Made by a program: the position numbers and the translations under genes
Assembly (NCBI GenBank): GCA_034437755.1
Contig: DAOTTV010000070.1
Coordinates: 15,748-79,747 of the forward strand
DNA: 64,000 bases
Source: JAUZRW01 sp034437755
GTDB taxonomy: Bacteria; Chloroflexota; Anaerolineae; Aggregatilineales; Phototrophicaceae
Direction of reading: 5' to 3'
Part shown: positions 8,360 through 17,402 of the stretch, one piece after another
Numbering within the stretch: the stretch's first letter is position 1
How the letters are laid out: each line of letters opens with the position of its first letter
Notes under the pieces: generated by a model
Database searches by the model: none
The model's input: the letters and a program-made list of their open reading frames with translations, nothing else
What the model was told of the DNA's origin: nothing

Positions 8360-9904
8360 ATGAGCAGTGAGCTATATCCGCGATCGAGCGGGGTTTTATT
8401 GCACCCGACATCTTTGCCGGGGGCGTATGGCATTGGCGATTTAGGCGACGCGGCTTATCGGTTTGTCGATTGGCTGGTCGAACATGGGCAATCCGTCTGG
8501 CAGATTTTACCGCTGGGCCCCACGAGTTACGGTGATTCGCCCTATCAGACCTTATCGGCGTTCGCTGGTAATCCGAACTTAATTTCGCTGGGGCATTTTA
8601 TCTCATACGGCTGGTTCGACGAAGACGACCTCGCCGAAGTCCCCGACTTCCCGCAGGATCGTGTCGATTACGGTTGGATTATCCCTTGGCATGACGAAAA
8701 ATTGACGCTGGCGTATCAACGCTTTCAAGAGCGGGCAAGTGACGAGCAAAAAGCGGGCTTCGAGACCTTCGTCGCCGACAACGGCGACTGGTTAGAAGAC
8801 TTCGCGCTCTTCGCGGCGATCAAGCAATCTTATGACGGTCGTCCGTGGGTCGAGTGGGATACAGACTTGATCAAGTACAAGGCATCAGCGTTGAAGAAGG
8901 CACGCAAAGCCCACGCGCAGACGATCGACGAACAGCGTTTCCGGCAGTGGGTGTTTCATTGGCAATGGTACGACCTGAAGGAATATGCCAATAATAAGGG
9001 CGTGCGGATCATCGGTGATATTCCGATTTTCGTCGCGCATGATAGCGCCGATGTGTGGGCGAATCAGGAGTTGTATTATCTCGATGAGCTGGGCAATCCC
9101 GATGTCATCGCCGGCGTGCCACCGGATTACTTCAGCCCGACGGGGCAACGCTGGGGTAACCCGCTCTACAAGTGGGACGCACACCAGAAGCAGGGTTATC
9201 AATGGTGGATCAGCCGCTTTAAGTCGATCTTATCGCTGGTCGATCACATCCGTATTGATCACTTTCGTGGCTTTGAAGCCTACTGGGAAATCCCCGGCGA
9301 CGAACCAACCGCGATCAACGGCGAATGGAAGCCAGGCCCCGCGCACACGTTCTTCGATGCGGTCAAAACCGAGTTTGGCGATTTGCCGATCATCGCCGAG
9401 GATTTAGGCGTGATTACCGAAGGTGTCGAGAAGCTCCGCGATGACTATAACCTGCCGGGGATGAAAGTCCTGCAATTCGCATGGAGCGACCCGACCAACG
9501 ACTTCTTGCCACACAACTACGTCAACAATTGCATCGTCTACACCGGCACGCACGACAACAACACGACGATTGGCTGGTGGTTGAACGAAACCGACGACGG
9601 CACGCGCCAATTCATGCAGACTTATCTCGAACGGGAGATTAACGAGATCAACTGGCGCATGATTCAAGTGGCGATGTCATCGGCGGCGCACACGGCGATC
9701 TTCCCGATGCAGGACATCCTCAACCTTGGCACAGAGGCGCGTATGAACACGCCCGGCGTCGAACAAGGCAACTGGACATGGCGCTTCACATGGTCAGCAT
9801 TTGAGCATGAAGGTGCCGATCGTCTGGCGCATTACACCGGCTTATATCGTCGCCGTCCCGACCAGCGCGAGAAGCAATACGGCGATGCCGCGCTGAAAGA
9901 CTGA
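8360..9904 (+). CDS. malQ: 4-alpha-glucanotransferase (amylomaltase)
   Basis: GH77 enzyme that transfers alpha-1,4-glucan segments between maltodextrins. The 514-residue protein starts with the typical RSSGVLLHPTSLPG and LGDAAYRFVDWL segments. It carries the conserved GDIPIFVAHDSADVW loop, the nucleophile Asp in IRIDHFRGFEAYW, the acid/base Glu in IIAEDLG and the third Asp in YTGTHDNNTT. Length is that of the short bacterial amylomaltase type. The next gene, a GH13 enzyme, starts 109 bases downstream in the same direction, suggesting joint use in maltodextrin or glycogen breakdown. Confidence 0.96.
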   Translation: MSSELYPRSSGVLLHPTSLPGAYGIGDLGDAAYRFVDWLVEHGQSVWQILPLGPTSYGDSPYQTLSAFAGNPNLISLGHFISYGWFDEDDLAEVPDFPQDRVDYGWIIPWHDEKLTLAYQRFQERASDEQKAGFETFVADNGDWLEDFALFAAIKQSYDGRPWVEWDTDLIKYKASALKKARKAHAQTIDEQRFRQWVFHWQWYDLKEYANNKGVRIIGDIPIFVAHDSADVWANQELYYLDELGNPDVIAGVPPDYFSPTGQRWGNPLYKWDAHQKQGYQWWISRFKSILSLVDHIRIDHFRGFEAYWEIPGDEPTAINGEWKPGPAHTFFDAVKTEFGDLPIIAEDLGVITEGVEKLRDDYNLPGMKVLQFAWSDPTNDFLPHNYVNNCIVYTGTHDNNTTIGWWLNETDDGTRQFMQTYLEREINEINWRMIQVAMSSAAHTAIFPMQDILNLGTEARMNTPGVEQGNWTWRFTWSAFEHEGADRLAHYTGLYRRRPDQREKQYGDAALKD

Positions 9905-9910
9905 CGGTTC

Positions 9911-9949
9911 TGGGTCTTTCGTATCTTGCGTGGTCACGCTCTTTTTGGC
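9911..9949 (+). repeat. Solo end of dispersed TIR element
   Basis: The 24 bases 9911-9934 are identical to the reverse complement of the right end of the element at 56857-56880, and the match continues as cacgctctttttgg against caagctctttttgt. No hairpin modules follow. It lies between malQ and the GH13 gene. Confidence 0.7.
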
Positions 9950-10013
9950 GCATGTATAACACATTGTGCAAAGTGTGACACTGTCCCACACCTTGCAAAA
10001 AAGGATTAATCTC

Positions 10014-11891
10014 ATGTTTCAACGTCCAAGCTGGACATTTCACATTCATCACGATGGCTCAGAAGCCTACACATCTAACCCGCTCCCACAGATTGGCGAT
10101 ACCGTGCAATTGTCCTTGCGCGTGCCGCATGATGCTCCCATCAATAAGGTCTATATCCGCGCCATGATGGACGGCGAATTCTTCTTCTGGGAGATGCACA
10201 AGACCGACGACAGCGCCCCATCACAGGTCTGGACGGGCGACCTGCCGATCCAGCAATATCGCACGGATTACCGCTTTCGCCTGTTGACTGACGACGGCTC
10301 GTTTTACTACAGCGCGGCGGGGACAAAAATCGCCGACACGCCCGATTTCGACAGCTTCGCCATCATTGCCGATTACAACGCGCCGCTGTGGGTGCGCGAT
10401 CAAGTCTTTTATCAGATATTCCCCGAGCGTTTTCGCAATGGCGACCCCGACAACGACGTACAAACCGGCGAGTACGCCCGCATGGGACACCAGACCGTCA
10501 AGCGCGAGTGGGACGAGACCCCGACCGCATGGGAAAAATCTGGCAGTCTCGATTTCTTCGGCGGTGATTTACCGGGCATCACCGAGAAGCTGGACTACCT
10601 GCAATCGCTGGGCATCACGGCTGTGTACCTGTGCCCGATCTTCAAAGCAGATTCGAATCACAAGTACGATGTGATTGATTTCTTCAAGGTCGATGAGCAT
10701 TTTGGCGGCAATCAAGCCCTCGCTGACCTGCGCGCGGCAACCCACGCGCGCGGCATGAAGCTGATGCTGGATGTCACGCCCAATCATATCAGTTGCTTCC
10801 ACGAGTGGTTCACAGCTGTGCAGGATGACCCCACTGCCGCGACCGCCGCGTATTTCATCTATAACGAAGAAAAAGACGATTACGAACGCTGGTTGGGTGT
10901 GCCGCTGTTGGTCAAGCTGAATTACGAAAACGACGAATTGCGCGACATCATGTACCGTGCGCCGGACTCCGTGCTGAAAACGTGGATGCAAGCGCCTTAC
11001 AGCATTGATGCGTGGCGCTTGGATGTCGCCAATATGACGGGCAACTTCCGCGAGGTTCAGCTCGATCATGATGTCTGGCGCGAGATGCGCCATCACTTAA
11101 AAGCCGAACGCGCTGATCTCTACATGCTGGGCGAATACTTTCAGGATGGCACAGCCCATTTGCAGGGCGATGAACTCGATGCGAGCATGAATTATCAGGG
11201 CTGTAATATTCCCCTGCGACGCTGGCTCGGGGCAGAAGACCTGCACGGGCATGACGATGCCCCCTACAGCGACTCGCACTTGATGCGTACCGAAGCTCTC
11301 GCGGAACAGTGGCAACGCTTCTTAGGCGCGATTCCCTACTCGATTGCCCTACAACAGTTCAATCAGTTGGATAGCCACGATACAACGCGCTTCACGACGA
11401 TTGTCGGCGGTGATACGGCTCTGCTGAAGCTGGGCATGGGTTTGCTGACGGCATTCCCCGGCGTGCCCTGCTATTACTACGGCACCGAGATTGCGATGGA
11501 AGGCGGGCGCGATCCTGATAATCGTCGTCCGATGCCATGGGATGACGACGACGCATGGAATCAAGATGTGCTGGCGTTCACCAAGCAACTGACAGCTATA
11601 CGCACCCAATCGCACGCGCTGAAGCACGGCGGTTTTCAGGTGTTGCACGCGCTGGATGATACTGTCGCCTATGCGCGCCAATCGGCAACCGAGACGGTGA
11701 TTGTGGTCGGGTATCGCGGGCAAGAGACGCTGGCGCAGGTTATGATTGACGTCGCGCAAGCGGGGCTAAAAGATGGCATGACTGTAACAGATTTACTGGG
11801 AGATACGCAGGTCACTGTGCGGGATGGCCAGTTGATATTGACCGACTTGGCACACGGCGCAATCCTGCTCTTGCAAGTGGCGCAGGCTTAG
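10014..11891 (+). CDS. GH13 alpha-amylase-family enzyme (neopullulanase/maltodextrin glucosidase type)
   Basis: Alpha-glucan hydrolase of 625 residues. An N-terminal beta domain of about 120 residues (CBM34-like, typical of cyclomaltodextrinases and neopullulanases) precedes a TIM barrel that starts at VRDQVFYQIFPERF. Catalytic motifs: region I DVTPNH, region II WRLDVANM (nucleophile Asp), region III LGEYFQDG (acid/base Glu) and region IV QLDSHDT (transition-state Asp). A small C-terminal beta domain ends the protein. I chose ATG 10014, with aagga upstream, over the GTG at 9966. There is no signal peptide, so the enzyme is probably cytoplasmic and partners malQ on maltodextrins. Confidence 0.92.
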   Translation: MFQRPSWTFHIHHDGSEAYTSNPLPQIGDTVQLSLRVPHDAPINKVYIRAMMDGEFFFWEMHKTDDSAPSQVWTGDLPIQQYRTDYRFRLLTDDGSFYYSAAGTKIADTPDFDSFAIIADYNAPLWVRDQVFYQIFPERFRNGDPDNDVQTGEYARMGHQTVKREWDETPTAWEKSGSLDFFGGDLPGITEKLDYLQSLGITAVYLCPIFKADSNHKYDVIDFFKVDEHFGGNQALADLRAATHARGMKLMLDVTPNHISCFHEWFTAVQDDPTAATAAYFIYNEEKDDYERWLGVPLLVKLNYENDELRDIMYRAPDSVLKTWMQAPYSIDAWRLDVANMTGNFREVQLDHDVWREMRHHLKAERADLYMLGEYFQDGTAHLQGDELDASMNYQGCNIPLRRWLGAEDLHGHDDAPYSDSHLMRTEALAEQWQRFLGAIPYSIALQQFNQLDSHDTTRFTTIVGGDTALLKLGMGLLTAFPGVPCYYYGTEIAMEGGRDPDNRRPMPWDDDDAWNQDVLAFTKQLTAIRTQSHALKHGGFQVLHALDDTVAYARQSATETVIVVGYRGQETLAQVMIDVAQAGLKDGMTVTDLLGDTQVTVRDGQLILTDLAHGAILLLQVAQA

Positions 11892-11924
11892 CCCGCCCAT
11901 CTGGCGAAATCGTCTAACTGAGTG

Positions 11925-11953
11925 TTCCCATTTGGGCAGATTTCGCCTATAAT
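11925..11953 (+). promoter_or_regulatory. Candidate promoter of tRNA-Ser
   Basis: TTCCCA, a 17-nt spacer and a perfect TATAAT (11948-11953), fourteen bases before the tRNA. Confidence 0.5.
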
Positions 11954-11966
11954 CGCCTTCCGGTTT

Positions 11967-12051
11967 GGAGAGGTGACAGAGTGGCCGATTGTGCTCGTCT
12001 CGAAAACGAGTGTACCGCGAGGTACCGAGGGTTCGAATCCCTCCCTCTCCG
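11967..12051 (+). tRNA. tRNA-Ser (anticodon CGA)
   Basis: An 85-nt class II tRNA. Acceptor arms ggagagg and cctctcc pair fully, with G as discriminator. The anticodon stem ctcgt/acgag holds loop ctcgaaa, anticodon CGA, reading UCG. A long variable arm (gtaccgcgaggtac) fits tRNA-Ser, and the T arm contains ggttcgaatcc. CCA is not encoded. Confidence 0.96.
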
Positions 12052-12056
12052 TCTGT

Positions 12057-12224
12057 TTACAACTCGTCACGCGTCGTCGAGCGGGTTGTTTTTGTTTGGT
12101 CGAGCACTTGCTGGAAAATCCGCATAATCGCCTGCGAATCTTGCGGTGGTTGCTTTTGGAGCAAGTCTAACAAGTGCTGTAAAATCGTTTCATCCACATA
12201 TAACTTATCATAATCGTTCGACAT
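12057..12224 (-). CDS. Small hypothetical protein, 55 aa
   Basis: Unrecognised 55-residue protein beginning MSNDYDKLYVDETI. It appears as a short helical, Gln-rich segment (LQHLLDLLQKQPP then IMRIFQQVLDQ). I chose ATG 12224, which has gaggggg six bases upstream, over an in-frame start 18 bases earlier. It runs convergently into tRNA-Ser, six bases from its 3' end. The good ribosome-binding site favours a real gene; the function is unknown. Confidence 0.55.
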   Translation of the reverse strand: MSNDYDKLYVDETILQHLLDLLQKQPPQDSQAIMRIFQQVLDQTKTTRSTTRDEL

Positions 12225-12456
12225 CACGTCCCCCTCAGACAATAATGACTATTATACCAACCTTGCCAGCAGATGTTAGATGCTTGTCCAATAATCGCGC
12301 ATGATATAACCGGACGTGCTGAGACATCGCGGACGTTGGATTGGCTTTATACTACAGAAGACACTTAAAATTCTTGTGAAGTTCCGTATTCTTAGGAACG
12401 TGTTTTATGATGATTTTGTTCCAAATTCAGCGTATACTCATTTAAGGATCGGTGCT

Positions 12457-12990
12457 ATGGATGCTCAACGTTTGATCCATCTGCGCGCGCAGAAGGATAA
12501 ATTCTTCAAAGAACACCCGCAATCGCCGTTGACCGACGCGCAAAAAGCGCAGTTCAAAGGCTTGCGCTATTTCATCCCGCGTGAGAAGCTGGATGTCGTG
12601 GTTGATCTTACGCGCTTCGAGAAACCCGATAACGTCCAAATCCAGACGACGACCGGCGCGACGCGCTGGTATCTGCGCTATGGTGAATGTCGCTTCACTG
12701 TCGGCGGCACAGAAGCCCGCCTGACGATCTACAAAATCCCGCCTGATACCTACTTCCTGCCCTTCGTTGATGCGCTCGCCGGCGATGAAACCTACGCCGC
12801 CGGACGTTACTTAGAACCCGAAGCACTGAGCGACGATCGCTTTCGGGTCGATTTCAATCAAGCCTATAACCCCTATTGTGCCTATAACCCGCGCTGGAGT
12901 TGCCCGCTTCCTCCGACTGAGAACCACGTCAACGTGCCTATCCGCGCCGGCGAACGTGTGCCGGAGGGCGATTGGGTCATTAAGGCGTGA
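12457..12990 (+). CDS. DUF1684-family protein
   Basis: A 177-residue soluble protein of the DUF1684 type, widespread but without a settled function. Typical features are the N-terminal helix RAQKDKFFKEHPQSPLT, FKGLRYF, the central TTTGATRWYLRYGECRF strand region, and the C-terminal YNPYCAYNPRWSCPLPP motif followed by NVPIRAGER. I chose ATG 12457, preceded by aagga; the frame is open upstream to 12316 but has no comparable start signal. Fifty bases separate it from the solute-binding protein, and a TATAAT-like box overlaps its stop, so the next gene may have its own promoter. Confidence 0.85.
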   Translation: MDAQRLIHLRAQKDKFFKEHPQSPLTDAQKAQFKGLRYFIPREKLDVVVDLTRFEKPDNVQIQTTTGATRWYLRYGECRFTVGGTEARLTIYKIPPDTYFLPFVDALAGDETYAAGRYLEPEALSDDRFRVDFNQAYNPYCAYNPRWSCPLPPTENHVNVPIRAGERVPEGDWVIKA

Positions 12991-13039
12991 TATAATCGTT
13001 GTCTGTATCGGTCACTCATCTATGAGGAGAAAGCAAGGT

Positions 13040-14269
13040 ATGCCGCAGATACTCGCGCGTGTTATGGGCGCGCTCATACTCATTTTACTGATCGGCAGTG
13101 TTAGCGCGCAGGACACCGCCCCCACTACAACCCCCGCGCCAACGGTCGAGATTAGCGTGTGGTTGCCGGATTTGCTGGACGACCCCGATCATGCCGAAGC
13201 GGTGTCTTTGCTACAGGCACAGACCGACGCTTTCACCGAGAGCGAAGGTGTTATCGTCGATACGCGGCGTAAGCTGGTGGGAGTCACGGGGGGCATTATG
13301 TCTACTATTCGCTCGGCGAGCAACGTCGCCGCCGGCGCATTGCCGACGCTGACGCTGATGCGTCGCCATGACCTGATTAATGCCCAGCGCGACGGACTGA
13401 TCGAATCGCTCGAGGGGCGCGTGCCCTCGACCGTACAGGGCGAGCTAGATACCGCCCTCCAACTCGGTCAAATTCAGGGCGAGTTATACGGCGTGCCTTA
13501 TCTGCTAGAGATCGAACACGTCATCTATCACCCGCGTGCGGATGTCGCATACGACGATTGGAGCTACGATGCATTTCTGGCACGGGGTGAGGATTTCGCC
13601 TTCATCGCCGAACAGAGCAACGAGATTAGTACCGTCTTTCTCTTGCAATACCTGAATAGCGGCGGCACGATTGCCCGCGATGGCACACTGACCTTGAACG
13701 AACCCGCCCTGTTGACGGCGCTCGGCTTTTACGAACAAGCACACACCAACGGTCTCATCGGCGAGACGCTCTATGCCAGCTCGCAGGCGTATTTGCCACG
13801 CTTCATCGAGAACGAGATCAACATCGGCGTGTTCGACTCAACGACCTATCTCAGCCTGTATACCGATGATACGAGCTTGCGCGTCGCGCCCGTGCCAACC
13901 GCAGACGGCGCATCGACCGCTTTGTTCGACGGGTGGATGTGGGTGCTGGTCAGTGGGGATGCTAGCCAGCAAGAAGCCGCCATCCAGTATATCAATTGGC
14001 TGATGGACTTCGATCGGCAGGCTGAATACGGGCGTGTGGTGACGATGTTGCCCTCTCAACGGAGCGCATTAGAGCGCGGCATCGCGCACAGCGCGACCGT
14101 CCAGCCCTATCTCGATCTGCTGGATAACGCCGTGATCCCGATCACCGAGAGTGAGGGCGGTGCGCTGGCAATCGCCATGCAAGAGGCCCTGATCGCCGTC
14201 ATCACCGGCAATCGCACCGCTGAACAAGCGACACAGGATGTGATTCGTCAGCAGAGCAACACGCCCTAG
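13040..14269 (+). CDS. Extracellular solute-binding protein, family 1, orphan
   Basis: A 409-residue exported protein with a signal peptide (hydrophobic stretch VMGALILILLIGSVSA, probable cleavage before QDTAPT), a Thr/Pro linker, and a family 1 (sugar or oligosaccharide) binding-protein fold starting at VEISVWLPD. No lipobox Cys is present, so anchoring is not by lipid unless it associates with a membrane partner. Start ATG 13040 follows gaggag. There is no permease or ATPase nearby, so the ligand and the rest of the transporter are unknown. It may work with a complex encoded elsewhere. Confidence 0.85.
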   Translation: MPQILARVMGALILILLIGSVSAQDTAPTTTPAPTVEISVWLPDLLDDPDHAEAVSLLQAQTDAFTESEGVIVDTRRKLVGVTGGIMSTIRSASNVAAGALPTLTLMRRHDLINAQRDGLIESLEGRVPSTVQGELDTALQLGQIQGELYGVPYLLEIEHVIYHPRADVAYDDWSYDAFLARGEDFAFIAEQSNEISTVFLLQYLNSGGTIARDGTLTLNEPALLTALGFYEQAHTNGLIGETLYASSQAYLPRFIENEINIGVFDSTTYLSLYTDDTSLRVAPVPTADGASTALFDGWMWVLVSGDASQQEAAIQYINWLMDFDRQAEYGRVVTMLPSQRSALERGIAHSATVQPYLDLLDNAVIPITESEGGALAIAMQEALIAVITGNRTAEQATQDVIRQQSNTP

Positions 14270-14281
14270 CCCGATAAGGGG

Positions 14282-15424
14282 CTATGACAGCGTCTTTTGG
14301 TAATAACGGTGCGTCTTGTACATATCCGCGCCTAGCTTGAGCGAAATCTGCACCAGCGGATTAGTCTCCAGCACCCAGCCACAATCAATGTGCGTGTAGG
14401 GCGAGTCATCGAGTGCATCGAAAACGCGATACAGCAGGGCGATGTCGATCCCTTGATCGCGGTGACCATCGACCACACCCAGAAAGACCAGACGCGCCCC
14501 GCGCACAGTCTTTCGTACTTTCCAATCCCACACGATCCGCGCCAGTGTCCACCACTCTGGCACTGCTGGACGCGGATAGGCGGCGTGCAATAGCTCATTG
14601 AAATCGGGCACTGCCAGCGCAAAGCCGACCGCCTCTCCATCAACTTCTGCGAAGAACGCCAGATCAGGATCGACCAACATGCCGAGGTTCTCAATCAGCG
14701 CGTCTAGCTCGTCGTCAGTCATCGGCACGAAGCCCCAATTTTTATCCCACGCACAGTTATAAATATCGCGGAACAGTTGTAGGTCAGCGTGGCGGCGCGT
14801 GCGGTCGAGCGTCCGCACCTGCACACGACCGGAGCGCGTCGCACGGCTAGCAATGCGCTGAAGCCGATTGCGAAAGTCATGCTGTTGTGCCAGTTGCCGA
14901 TCATAATAGAAGCACACGGTATCGAGCATCGGCTGAAAGCCCGCGTTCTTAATCAAGGCTTCATAGTACGGTGGGTTATAAGCGTTCATCAACACCGGAC
15001 GGTTGAAGTTACGCACGAGCAAGCCCGTTTCTTCGTGCATGGTGAAGCTCTGCGGGCCACGAATGGCGCTATAGCCACGCGCCCGCACCCACTCACTCGC
15101 AGTATCCAGCAAGGCTGTCGCTACCGCTTGATCGTCGATCGTCTCGAATGTGCCGAACCAGCCGACATCCTCATCCCAGTAATCATTATGGCGATGATTG
15201 ACGAGCGCGGTGATCGTGCCGACCAGTTGACCAGCGCACCACGCGCCGAAGTACTGCCCATCCAGATACGCCCACGCGGGGTTCTGCTGAGGATCGAGCA
15301 ATTCGCGTCGCATCGAGAGCAGGGGCGGCACCCAGTTGGGGTCATCGCGGTAGAGCCGCCATGGGAATTCAAAGAAAGCACGAAACGCCGTCGGGGTCTC
15401 GATCGGACGAATGACAAGGGACAT
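14282..15424 (-). CDS. GNAT-like N-acetyltransferase
   Basis: A 380-residue protein resembling the YghO-type branch of the GNAT superfamily. The N-terminal half carries FFEFPWRLYRDDPNWVPPL and the conserved RGPQSFTMHEETGLL segment. The C-terminal half has the acetyl-CoA fold with FLGVVDGHRDQGIDIALLYR. Homologues are annotated only as acetyltransferases; the acceptor is unknown. It is convergent with the solute-binding gene (12 bases between stops) and its start faces tRNA-Asn. The family assignment rests on overall pattern, not on a diagnostic residue. Confidence 0.75.
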   Translation of the reverse strand: MSLVIRPIETPTAFRAFFEFPWRLYRDDPNWVPPLLSMRRELLDPQQNPAWAYLDGQYFGAWCAGQLVGTITALVNHRHNDYWDEDVGWFGTFETIDDQAVATALLDTASEWVRARGYSAIRGPQSFTMHEETGLLVRNFNRPVLMNAYNPPYYEALIKNAGFQPMLDTVCFYYDRQLAQQHDFRNRLQRIASRATRSGRVQVRTLDRTRRHADLQLFRDIYNCAWDKNWGFVPMTDDELDALIENLGMLVDPDLAFFAEVDGEAVGFALAVPDFNELLHAAYPRPAVPEWWTLARIVWDWKVRKTVRGARLVFLGVVDGHRDQGIDIALLYRVFDALDDSPYTHIDCGWVLETNPLVQISLKLGADMYKTHRYYQKTLS

Positions 15425-15513
15425 AATTGACCTTTCTCACGGGCAAGAGCAATTACCCATCATAAAACGATTAACGGGCATCTAGCAATCTTAAACTTGG
15501 CACGATTTTGTCC

Positions 15514-15542
15514 TTGACAATCATGCCCCTGCTTGCTACTAT
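15514..15542 (+). promoter_or_regulatory. Promoter of tRNA-Asn
   Basis: A consensus TTGACA at 15514-15519, a 17-nt spacer and TACTAT at 15537-15542, 22 bases before the tRNA. Confidence 0.75.
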
Positions 15543-15564
15543 TCATAACGTTAACACGGTATAT

Positions 15565-15636
<72 letters not shown>

Positions 15637-15642
15637 CACGCG

Positions 15643-15667
15643 CAAAACCCCGCCTAACGGGGTTTTG
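15643..15667 (+). terminator. Intrinsic terminator after tRNA-Asn
   Basis: Perfect 10-bp stem caaaaccccg/cggggttttg with loop cctaa. The A and T tracts inside the stem supply the U-run. Confidence 0.85.
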
Positions 15668-15737
15668 TTGATTCTACAGACAATGCCACAAGCATGATAC
15701 ACTAGTGCCGTTTTGACAACACATTAGGCGAGTATCG

Positions 15738-16721
15738 ATGACCCCAACACGCGACCTTTCGATCGTGATCCCAGTCTACAACGAAGCGGATAACATCCCC
15801 CTGCTATACGAGCAATTGAGCGCGGCATTGGATGACCTGCCCCAGACCTACGAAGTGATCGTCGTTGACGATGGCAGTCAGGATGAGAGCTTAGCCCGCC
15901 TGCGCGAGATCCACGCGCACGATACGCGCTGGCAGGTCATCAGCTTCCGGCGCAACTTCGGGCAGACGGCAGGCATGGCGGCCGGCTTTGAGGCGGCACG
16001 CGGGCGCACCGTGATCACGATTGATGCGGATTTACAGAATGACCCGCGCGATATTGCACGCCTGCTGGATAAAATGACAGAGGGCTACGACATCGTCAGC
16101 GGGTGGCGCGTCGATCGGCAAGAACCCTTCTTGAGTCGTCGCCTGCCCAGCATGAGCGCGAACTGGCTTATCTCCAAGATTACGGGCGTGCATCTGCACG
16201 ATTATGGCTGTACGCTGAAAGCCTACGATCATTTCGTCGTCAAGAACGTGCGCCTCTATGGTGAACTCCACCGCTTCATCCCGGCGCTGGCAAGCCAGCT
16301 TGGCGTGCGCGTCGCCGAAGTGCCGGTGAATGATCGCCCGCGCCTGCACGGCACCAGCAAATACGGCATCTATCGCACCTTCAAAGTCTTTCTCGATCTG
16401 ATCGCTGTCAGCTTTTACCTGAGCTACTTCAACCGCCCGCTGTACGTCTTCGGCGGCTTGGGGATGGGCATCGGCGGCTTAGGCGGACTCGCCCTATTTT
16501 ATCTGGCAGTCGTCAAGTTCGGCTTCGGGCAGGATATTGGCACGCGCCCCCTATTGAGCATCGGGATTCTGCTGGTGGTGCTGGGCGTGCAATTCATCAG
16601 CACCGGTTTAATCGCCGATATGGTGATGCGGACGTATCACGAGTCACAGAAGAAGCCGATTTATTTCGTCCGCGAGCATCTGCACGATGGCGACATCGCG
16701 CCCGAGAAAGAACTCGCCTGA
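15738..16721 (+). CDS. GT2 glycosyltransferase (DPM1/GtrB/ArnC type)
   Basis: A membrane-linked family 2 glycosyltransferase of 327 residues, likely moving a sugar from a nucleotide donor to a polyprenyl phosphate. Visible motifs are LSIVIPVYNEADNI at the N-terminus, VVDDGSQDES, the donor/metal site IDADLQNDP (about 94-102) and SGWRVDRQEP. Two C-terminal transmembrane helices (about 236-262 and 271-297) match the GtrB/ArnC arrangement. Length is standard. The next gene in the same direction is a small two-helix membrane protein 258 bases downstream, with no flippase or GtrC-like partner beside it; the GT39-like enzyme at 29 kb could use such a donor. Confidence 0.9.
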   Translation: MTPTRDLSIVIPVYNEADNIPLLYEQLSAALDDLPQTYEVIVVDDGSQDESLARLREIHAHDTRWQVISFRRNFGQTAGMAAGFEAARGRTVITIDADLQNDPRDIARLLDKMTEGYDIVSGWRVDRQEPFLSRRLPSMSANWLISKITGVHLHDYGCTLKAYDHFVVKNVRLYGELHRFIPALASQLGVRVAEVPVNDRPRLHGTSKYGIYRTFKVFLDLIAVSFYLSYFNRPLYVFGGLGMGIGGLGGLALFYLAVVKFGFGQDIGTRPLLSIGILLVVLGVQFISTGLIADMVMRTYHESQKKPIYFVREHLHDGDIAPEKELA

Positions 16722-16776
16722 TAAGCATGCAACAATCCCCGCCTACATCTGCACGCACTTTTTGATTCGCCGGCGA

Positions 16777-16935
16777 TCAGTAGCGGCGGTCGTCGCTCTT
16801 CACCTTGATGGGGTCGGGCTTGGCATCGGCTTGATACGCTTTGTAGGACAGGCAAGGCCCGATCGAGATGAAGGGAATCCACCAGAACCACGCGACATCC
16901 CAAAGAGCCGTTGGTTTTTTGCATTTCTGGGGCAT
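16777..16935 (-). CDS. Small Trp-rich membrane protein, 52 aa
   Basis: A 52-residue minus-strand frame from ATG 16935 to TGA 16777. It has a short basic start (MPQKCKKPTA), a Trp-rich hydrophobic stretch (WDVAWFWWIPFISIGPCL) and a charged tail (KPDPIKVKSDDRRY). The composition reads as a genuine small membrane protein. No clear Shine-Dalgarno is visible. Its ALWDVAW region is encoded by bases matching the 24-base left end of the dispersed TIR element at 23 of 24 positions, so part of the gene may derive from an element end, or the frame may be a by-product of one. Confidence 0.45.
   Translation of the reverse strand: MPQKCKKPTALWDVAWFWWIPFISIGPCLSYKAYQADAKPDPIKVKSDDRRY
16886..16909 (-). repeat. 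Element-end-like sequence inside small gene
   Basis: On the minus strand this reads ggctctttgggatgtcgcgt then ggt plus flanks, matching the left end at 56694-56717 except at the first base. It lies wholly within the 52-residue reading frame. Confidence 0.6.
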
Positions 16936-16979
16936 TACGCGCATAATGGATAACGATTGCTGTTATCAACAAAGGTGTT

Positions 16980-17360
16980 ATGTTTAAAATTCAACGAAGT
17001 CAACTGGTTTATGCCCTGCTGGGCGAGCTATTTCGATATTGGGTGATAGCAGGTCTGTTATATTTTCTAGCTGTGGGTGCAGAGGCGCAATTGCTCAAGC
17101 GAGTGCTTGAGCTATACATGATCGGTGTGCCGCTGGCACTGACGATCGGGGTCATGACGCTAGTCGCGATCGCGGTGTATCTCTACATTCGCAATCGCTG
17201 GGGCTGGCGCAAGCCGCAGGACATCGACGCGCAGATGCAAGCACGCATCCGCCGCCTCTCGTTGACCGATGTCCGACCAGATGAGAACAACTTACGGCAA
17301 CTCGCCCGTGATTACGAAGCAATCATCCATGAGACGAACAGAAGGGTTAGCGTGCGATGA
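16980..17360 (+). CDS. Two-helix membrane protein, unknown
   Basis: An unrecognised 126-residue protein with two predicted membrane helices (about 16-36 and 48-68). A short basic loop, YIRNRWGWRKP, follows. The C-terminal cytoplasmic half contains RRLSLTDVRPDENNLRQLARDY. The start ATG 16980 has no strong Shine-Dalgarno. It is followed 42 bases later by an SDR gene in the same direction, possibly co-transcribed. Nothing visible indicates a role. Confidence 0.6.
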   Translation: MFKIQRSQLVYALLGELFRYWVIAGLLYFLAVGAEAQLLKRVLELYMIGVPLALTIGVMTLVAIAVYLYIRNRWGWRKPQDIDAQMQARIRRLSLTDVRPDENNLRQLARDYEAIIHETNRRVSVR

Positions 17361-17402
17361 CAACGCGAGCGACTATCATTTGTTGTACTGACCGGAGACG
17401 GG

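Noticed and set aside
14789..15430. Long plus-strand frame antisense to the GNAT-like gene
   Set aside because: The minus-strand gene carries recognisable acetyltransferase segments; the antisense frame is a composition effect.
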